From: Paenibacillus macerans
GTDB taxonomy: Bacteria > Bacillota > Bacilli > Paenibacillales > Paenibacillaceae
DNA length: 35,748 nt
Assembly: GCF_023715465.1 (NCBI RefSeq)
Contig: NZ_JAMBOE010000032.1
Coordinates: 1 to 35,748 of the forward strand
Direction of reading: 5' to 3'
Below the pieces are notes generated by a model. The model ran no database searches. It was not told the DNA's origin and was given only the letters and a program-made list of their open reading frames with translations. This document shows positions 31,677 through 35,748 of this stretch, in pieces. Each line of letters starts with the position of its first letter. Positions within the stretch are counted from its first letter, which is position 1. The translations under genes were made by a program, and so were the position numbers.

Positions 31677-33079
31677 AGTTGCGGAAGCGGCCGGCCGGGA
31701 AAAATGTATACGCGCGTGCCCGCGCTGGAAGATTCCGTCTCCCGCACCAGGCCCATTTCCCGGAGCAGCAGGTCGACGATTTGCAGGCCAAGTCCGGCCC
31801 CTCCGGAGGGCGACTCGGCGTTCATGCCGGGGCCGCGGTCGCTGATGGCCAGGGCGATGGCCTCCCCGCGCGGCTGCAAGGAGATGCCGACATAACCGCC
31901 GGAGCGGGCGTACCGTACCAGGTTCTGGAACAGGTTGTCCAGTACGCGGCGGAAACCCTGCGTATCGACGTTCCAGTATAAAGGCTGATCCGGCAGCTCG
32001 ATGTCGGCGGCGATGCCTTCTTTTTCCCAAAGCGGATACCAGGCCGCCGCGCTTTCCCGCACGAGCCGCAGGACATCGAGCTTTTCCGGCGACATCGCAT
32101 ACCTCCCGGAGGAGAGCAGGCTGTATGACAGCAAATGATCCATCAGGCCGGACAGGTCGCTTAACTTGGCTTCCATCAGGGCCAGGGATTGCCGGCCTTG
32201 TTCGGTCAAAGGCTCCTTGCGCAGCGTATACAGATGGCCTCCCAGCACGGTCAGCGGCGTCCGCAGATCATGCGACAGCTGGCTGATCAGGTTTTTGCGC
32301 AGCTCCTCCTCTTCGTGCTCGCGCTGGCGGCTGTCTTGAAGCTCGTACACCATATGGTTGAACGCTTGCTCAAGCCGGCCGATTTCGTCCGGCCGCCCTT
32401 CCTCGATCGGGGACGGCAGCCCGGCGGGCCCGGTTTGCGTCATGCCGGCTTCCAGGCGCAGCAGTCTTTTGCGGATATCGCGAAAAAACAAATACGACAG
32501 CAGCACGAAAATGGCCAGCATGATCCCAAGGAACACGCCGTAAAACCGGCCGTCGTTCCGCTCCGATAGGTCTCTCGCCATGAATTTGCGCGGGAGCTCG
32601 AACACCATAAATCCCTGCTTGGCTTGTTCGTCCCCGCCAATAAAGGCCACGACGGTAAACGGGTCGGCGTTGACCCGCTTTTTCATGAAGGCGATGGTAT
32701 CTTCCAGGGTCCACTTTGCAGGCACATTCGCTTGCTTGGGGATTTGCAGCCGGGTTGTCCCGGACGAATCCACCCAGTACAGCGCGGCGTCGGGATACTG
32801 CTCTTTCCATGCTTCGAGCCGGGCGTCGATCGTCTCCGGGGCCGCATTCCGCAGCGCGGCTGCTTCCTTGTGCCAGGCCGTTTCAATATCGAGCCCGCTG
32901 CCGTAATAGGGGCGTGTGCCTTCACCGGTATGCGGAGGATACAGCAAAATGTTAACGCCCCAGCTAGCCATGAAGCTGAGCGGAATGAGCACGGGAATGA
33001 ATACGAAGGCCAGCATCAAGATCAAGATGTATTTGTTCAGCAGCGATTTTCTGTATTTTCGAATGGGGTGCAGCTTCAT
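31661..33079 (-). CDS. Sensor histidine kinase
   Basis: A 472-residue membrane kinase. It has a transmembrane helix at about 17-46, a ~135-residue extracytoplasmic domain, a second helix at about 180-199, and a HAMP-like linker (200-255). HisKA follows with phospho-acceptor His270 in SQLSHDLRTPLTVLGG. The ATPase domain has N-box VLDNLFQNLVRYA, G1 DRGPGM and G2 GGAGLGLQI. The large outer domain differs from the short intramembrane sensors of the BceS type. Its start overlaps the response-regulator stop as ATGA. It probably senses a peptide antibiotic or the resulting envelope damage and drives the exporter genes (inference from neighbourhood). Confidence 0.92.
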   Translation of the reverse strand: MKLHPIRKYRKSLLNKYILILMLAFVFIPVLIPLSFMASWGVNILLYPPHTGEGTRPYYGSGLDIETAWHKEAAALRNAAPETIDARLEAWKEQYPDAALYWVDSSGTTRLQIPKQANVPAKWTLEDTIAFMKKRVNADPFTVVAFIGGDEQAKQGFMVFELPRKFMARDLSERNDGRFYGVFLGIMLAIFVLLSYLFFRDIRKRLLRLEAGMTQTGPAGLPSPIEEGRPDEIGRLEQAFNHMVYELQDSRQREHEEEELRKNLISQLSHDLRTPLTVLGGHLYTLRKEPLTEQGRQSLALMEAKLSDLSGLMDHLLSYSLLSSGRYAMSPEKLDVLRLVRESAAAWYPLWEKEGIAADIELPDQPLYWNVDTQGFRRVLDNLFQNLVRYARSGGYVGISLQPRGEAIALAISDRGPGMNAESPSGGAGLGLQIVDLLLREMGLVRETESSSAGTRVYIFPGRPLPQLLNKT

Positions 33080-33753
33080 GCTCTCACCCGGTAGCCGATG
33101 CCGCGGACCGTCTCGATGACTTCGGGATTGGCCGGGTCGCGTTCCAGCTTCTCGCGCAGGTGGCGGATATGGACCATCAGCGTTTTATCTCCGTCGAAAT
33201 ACGGTTCGCCCCAGACGGCTTCGTAAATTTGTTCCTTGGTCATAATCTGCCCGAGATGGCGGAGCAGATAGTTGAAAATGTGAAACTGCTTGCCGGTCAG
33301 AACGATTTCTTCACCGGTGTCCCCGTTGATGATCCGGTTTTCTTTTTCATACACAAGCAGATGTTTGAGCGTCAGCGTTTCTTCGGCCGGGCTGCCGCTG
33401 CGGCGCAGCAGCACTTCGATCCGGGCGGCCAGCTCATCCGGGTGAAACGGCTTGGTCAAATAATCGTCCGCGAACCGCAGCCCCTGCAGCTTGTCGTCGA
33501 TGGAGGTGCGGGCGGACAACATCAGCACCGGCAGGTTCGGGAACCGCTCTTTGAGCCGGCTGCCGACGGTGAAGCCGTCGAGCCCCGGCAGCATCACGTC
33601 GAGAATGACGAGCTGGCAGTCTTCGGCTTGCTCCAACGCCCGCTCCCCGCTGGTTAGCCAGGTGACTTTAAAGCCTCGTTCCTGCAGGTTTTGGCTGACC
33701 CATTTTCCGATTTCAATATCGTCTTCTATGTATAGTAAATTGGTATTTGTCAT
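33076..33753 (-). CDS. OmpR-family response regulator
   Basis: A 225-residue two-component regulator. The receiver domain has the acidic pair Asp11/Asp12 in LLYIEDDIEI, phospho-acceptor Asp52 in LVILDVMLPGLDG, and Lys101 in YLTKPFHPDEL. The winged-helix output domain ends DKTLMVHIRHLREKLERDP ... VRGIGYRV. The ATG at 33753 is chosen for AGGAGGGG 5 bases upstream; the frame extends to 33804 without such a site. First gene of the five-gene minus-strand module RR-HK-ATPase-permease-permease. Confidence 0.93.
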   Translation of the reverse strand: MTNTNLLYIEDDIEIGKWVSQNLQERGFKVTWLTSGERALEQAEDCQLVILDVMLPGLDGFTVGSRLKERFPNLPVLMLSARTSIDDKLQGLRFADDYLTKPFHPDELAARIEVLLRRSGSPAEETLTLKHLLVYEKENRIINGDTGEEIVLTGKQFHIFNYLLRHLGQIMTKEQIYEAVWGEPYFDGDKTLMVHIRHLREKLERDPANPEVIETVRGIGYRVRA

Positions 33754-33823
33754 CGAAACCCCTCCTGTCTCTATTGTGGCAAAATCGCCCCGAAAAAGAA
33801 ACATCGTTACTCCTTTTAGTGGT

Positions 33824-33841
33824 TTGTGATTTGAGTCACAA
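33824..33841 (+). promoter_or_regulatory. FNR- or Rex-type operator
   Basis: TTGTGA-TTTGAG-TCACAA is a perfect 6+6 dyad. Its core TGTGA-N6-TCACA equals the B. subtilis Fnr box; the full 18 bp also fits the outer part of the Rex box. The centre is at 33832.5. A weak -10, TACTTT at 33862-33867, would place the dyad near -41.5, the usual class II activator position. A second, imperfect dyad TTGTGA ... ATCAC follows at 33872-33890. Confidence 0.6.
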
Positions 33842-33942
33842 GAATTGGCTTGGCTGCGTGTTACTTTTTAGTTGTGAGAATGTTTATCACTAAAATTTGA
33901 AACAGTCAGGCTGATCTAAATAAAAAAGAGGAGGAACCGGAG

Positions 33943-35247
33943 ATGAGCGAGTTGATCAATAACCGGGAATACGCCGTGAACGGGGGGGAGGGCGAGCCGG
34001 AGCAGCGCCGCCGGCAGGAGCTGCTGAAGCAAATCATTAAAGAGCTGCATCAGGGGAAAAGCGTGGAGGAAGTAAAGGCGCGGTTTGAAGAAGCGGTCGG
34101 CGATGTGTCTGTCGCGGAAATATCGGCGATGGAGCACGCTTTGATGGAAGAGGAAGGCATTCCGGTGGCGGAGGTGCAGCGTCTTTGCTCGGTGCATACG
34201 GCGATTTTTAAAGGCTCGATCGAGGAAATCCACCGCTCGGCGAAACCGGAGGAGCAGCCCGGCCATCCCGTGCATACCTTCAAGCTGGAAAACCGTGAGG
34301 TTGAGCGGCTGGTCAATTTCAAGCTGCAGCTCCACCTCGATAAATACCGGAAGGAGGATAAGGAGGAGCTTGTTTTTAAACTGCTGGACGATTTGAATTT
34401 GCTGCTGGACCTGGACAAACACTACAGCCGCAAGGAAAACTTGCTGTTCCCTTACCTGGAGAAATACGGGATTTACGGGCCAACCAAGGTAATGTGGGGC
34501 GTCGATGACGGTATCCGCGCCATGATCAAGGAAACCAAAGCCAAGCTGGCGAATGGGAGCGCTGATAAAGAGACGGTATGCATCGACCTGGAGCGGATCA
34601 TCAAAGAAGTAAATGAAATGATCTTTAAGGAAGAAAATATTTTGCTCCCGATGGCTCTGGAGAAGCTGACCGAAGACGAATGGGTCAAAATCGCCCAGGA
34701 AAGCGATGTGATCGGGTATTGTTTGGCGGCGCCCGAGCAGGAATGGGTTCCGGAAAGAGTACCGCTGGAGTCCGGTGACGGCGGGGCCGGGGAAGGCGGT
34801 CCGGAGGGCGGCGCGTTGGCGGAGCAGGGGCATGGCGTGCCGCAGGGATTTATCAAATTCGACACCGGCATTCTGTCCATGGAGCAGCTGGAAGCGGTGA
34901 TGAACCATTTGCCGGTTGACCTGACGTTTATCGACGAGAACGATGTAGTCCGGTACTTTTCCCATGGCAAAGAGCGGATTTTTGCCCGGACCAAAGCCGT
35001 GATCGGCCGCACCGTGCAAAACTGCCATCCGCCGCAAAGCGTACATGTGGTCAACGAACTGCTGGCGGATTTTAAGGCCGGGCGTAAGGATGTCGAGGAT
35101 TTTTGGATCCCGATCAAAGACAAGTTCGTATATATCCGGTATTTTGCGGTGAGAAGCGAAGACGGGCGTTACCTGGGCACGTTGGAGTTTACGCAAAACA
35201 TCGCCCCGATCCGCGCCTTGGAAGGGCAAAAACGGATTTTGTCCTAA
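33943..35247 (+). CDS. DUF438 / hemerythrin-like / PAS domain protein
   Basis: A 434-residue cytoplasmic protein with three parts. DUF438 spans about 20-90 (LLKQIIKELHQGKSVEEVKA). A hemerythrin-like HHE helical bundle spans about 100-250 with possible iron ligands His108/His111, His160 with Glu165 (DKHYSRKENLLFPYLEK) and Glu230/Glu231 (KEENILLPMALEKL). A PAS-type sensor domain spans about 305-430 (DLTFIDENDVVRYFSHGKER). At VMWGVDDGIR an Asp stands where relatives usually have the HxxIR histidine. Between HHE and PAS lies a Gly/Glu-rich linker. Proteins of this kind are tied to oxygen, nitric oxide or redox sensing; the FNR/Rex-like site upstream supports an anaerobic role. AGAGGAGG precedes the ATG. 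Confidence 0.88.
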   Translation: MSELINNREYAVNGGEGEPEQRRRQELLKQIIKELHQGKSVEEVKARFEEAVGDVSVAEISAMEHALMEEEGIPVAEVQRLCSVHTAIFKGSIEEIHRSAKPEEQPGHPVHTFKLENREVERLVNFKLQLHLDKYRKEDKEELVFKLLDDLNLLLDLDKHYSRKENLLFPYLEKYGIYGPTKVMWGVDDGIRAMIKETKAKLANGSADKETVCIDLERIIKEVNEMIFKEENILLPMALEKLTEDEWVKIAQESDVIGYCLAAPEQEWVPERVPLESGDGGAGEGGPEGGALAEQGHGVPQGFIKFDTGILSMEQLEAVMNHLPVDLTFIDENDVVRYFSHGKERIFARTKAVIGRTVQNCHPPQSVHVVNELLADFKAGRKDVEDFWIPIKDKFVYIRYFAVRSEDGRYLGTLEFTQNIAPIRALEGQKRILS

Positions 35248-35287
35248 AGCCGCCTTGGGTAAGGTTTGTTCATAATGCTTGACGATG

Positions 35288-35328
35288 AAGCCCTGACGTT
35301 CGCACCTTCGCGAATGCCGGGGCTTTTT
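35288..35328 (+). terminator. Intrinsic terminator after the DUF438 gene
   Basis: AAGCCC-TGA-CGTTCGC pairs with GCGAATG-CC-GGGGCTT, followed by TTT. From 35329 to 35504 I see no further feature. Confidence 0.85.
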
Positions 35329-35504
35329 GGTTAGAGGGGAGCAGGCGGCCTGCAGTTTTGTGGAGGTGAAGGGGCAGGGGAAGTCGTGTGACGGTAAAAA
35401 AGGGCCTAACCTCGAAATCGGCGCTTGACTACGGGGTCAGCCGGCCAAATCAGTTTTAGTTGGAATAAATGGTTCGGCATCCCGAGGCTTCAGTATTTCG
35501 ATAA

Positions 35505-35634
35505 TATAGAATTTATAAAATTCCGGACATGATAGAGGGAAAAGCGCAGGTAGAGCGGGGGGAGAAGAGGAATCTGGAGGCTAAGGGACACCAGAGCCGT
35601 TATTTGAGGAAAAACGGAGGTTTGCAAAATGTAA
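35505..35634. repeat. Truncated second copy of the array-D family (array E)
   Basis: Positions 35505-35634 align with 27176-27307 in the same orientation. They share TATAGAATTTATAAAATT, GCAGGTAGA, GGAGAAGAGG, then a first 24-bp unit at 35582-35605 that is identical to unit D1, and a TTGCAAAATGTAA-like stretch. Similarity stops at 35634, three bases into the expected second unit, where the candidate mobile element begins. Confidence 0.85.
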
Positions 35635-35748
35635 ACATTCCTGTGTAGGCTAAGATTTCGTCTTTGAAAAAAACAGGAGCGCCTCGTATGATAGGGGTGT
35701 GACGGGTCAAAAGCCCTAAAAACCTATCAGGAGGCGCTTACTATGAAG
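35635..35748 (+). mobile_element. Probable left end of an insertion element (incomplete)
   Basis: Array E is interrupted at 35634 and replaced by unrelated sequence, the pattern of an insertion. The new sequence has about 108 bp of leader, AGGAGG at 35729-35734 and an ATG at 35743 followed by AAG at the window edge. Only two codons of the presumed transposase are visible, so the family cannot be named. No inverted terminal repeat can be checked because the right end is outside the window. Confidence 0.4.
35678..35738 (+). promoter_or_regulatory. Hairpin sequestering a ribosome binding site
   Basis: AGCGCCTC (35678-35685) pairs perfectly with GAGGCGCT (35731-35738). Inside, ATAGG (35691-35695) pairs with CCTAT (35723-35727) and GGG (35704-35706) with CCC (35714-35716). 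The AGGAGG ribosome binding site of the ATG at 35743 lies in the closing stem, so translation from this leader should be held down when it folds. Confidence 0.65.

Overview
The window looks like a chromosomal segment of a spore-former-type Firmicute, most likely Paenibacillaceae. The evidence is an 8-gene tRNA cluster behind a 23S rRNA end, strong Bacillus-type ribosome binding sites with frequent GTG/TTG starts, intrinsic terminators, and the gene order hprK-lgt-ppaX-yvoF ... hisZGDBHAF(IE) ... TPR protein-trxB, which recalls the Bacillus subtilis hprK-to-trxB region. The moderately high GC and the many intergenic repeats fit Paenibacillus better than Bacillus. Species assignment is inference.

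Layout. 1-1072: 3' end of a 23S rRNA, then tRNAs Ser, Met, Val, Thr, Asp, Phe, Tyr, Lys and a terminator; no 5S gene lies between 23S and the tRNAs. 1075-1775: AT-rich, no convincing gene. 1776-4129: PucR-type regulator and a UgpC/MsmX-type shared sugar-ABC ATPase. 4414-7589: hprK, lgt, ppaX, yvoF-like operon (catabolite control, lipoprotein maturation, pyrophosphate removal). 7648-9544 (minus): ECF sigma factor and a DUF4179 probable anti-sigma protein. 9821-11038: membrane acyltransferase. 11242-19911: histidine operon hisZ-G-D-B-H-A-F-IE-J, interrupted between hisH and hisA by about 935 bp of repeats. 20213-21157: a divergent PRPP synthetase that could feed HisG. 21442-24059 (minus): DUF1801 protein and a TPR/S41-peptidase lipoprotein. 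24293-27096: YvcD-like TPR protein and thioredoxin reductase. 27726-29050: divergent metallo-beta-lactamase-fold hydrolase and Lrp/AsnC regulator. 29237-33753 (minus): response regulator, sensor kinase, and an E-loop ABC ATPase with two permeases, i.e. a lantibiotic/bacitracin-type self-protection module. 33943-35247: DUF438/hemerythrin/PAS protein behind an FNR/Rex-like palindrome. The right edge holds a repeat copy broken by what looks like the left end of a mobile element.

Most interesting signal: four intergenic arrays (16195-16377, 16523-16715, 21205-21399, 27254-27437) share one strict architecture. Each has four 24-bp units ordered forward-forward-reverse-reverse, 26-27 bp spacers between same-direction units and a 35 or 44-45 bp centre. 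All units keep the frame TA-N2-GG-N13-TAT, while their interior sequence tends to be shared within a locus and differs between loci. A fifth, truncated copy (35582 onward) has the same first unit and flank as the 27254 array and is cut 3 bp into its second unit by the putative mobile element. I do not recognise this as a described repeat class.
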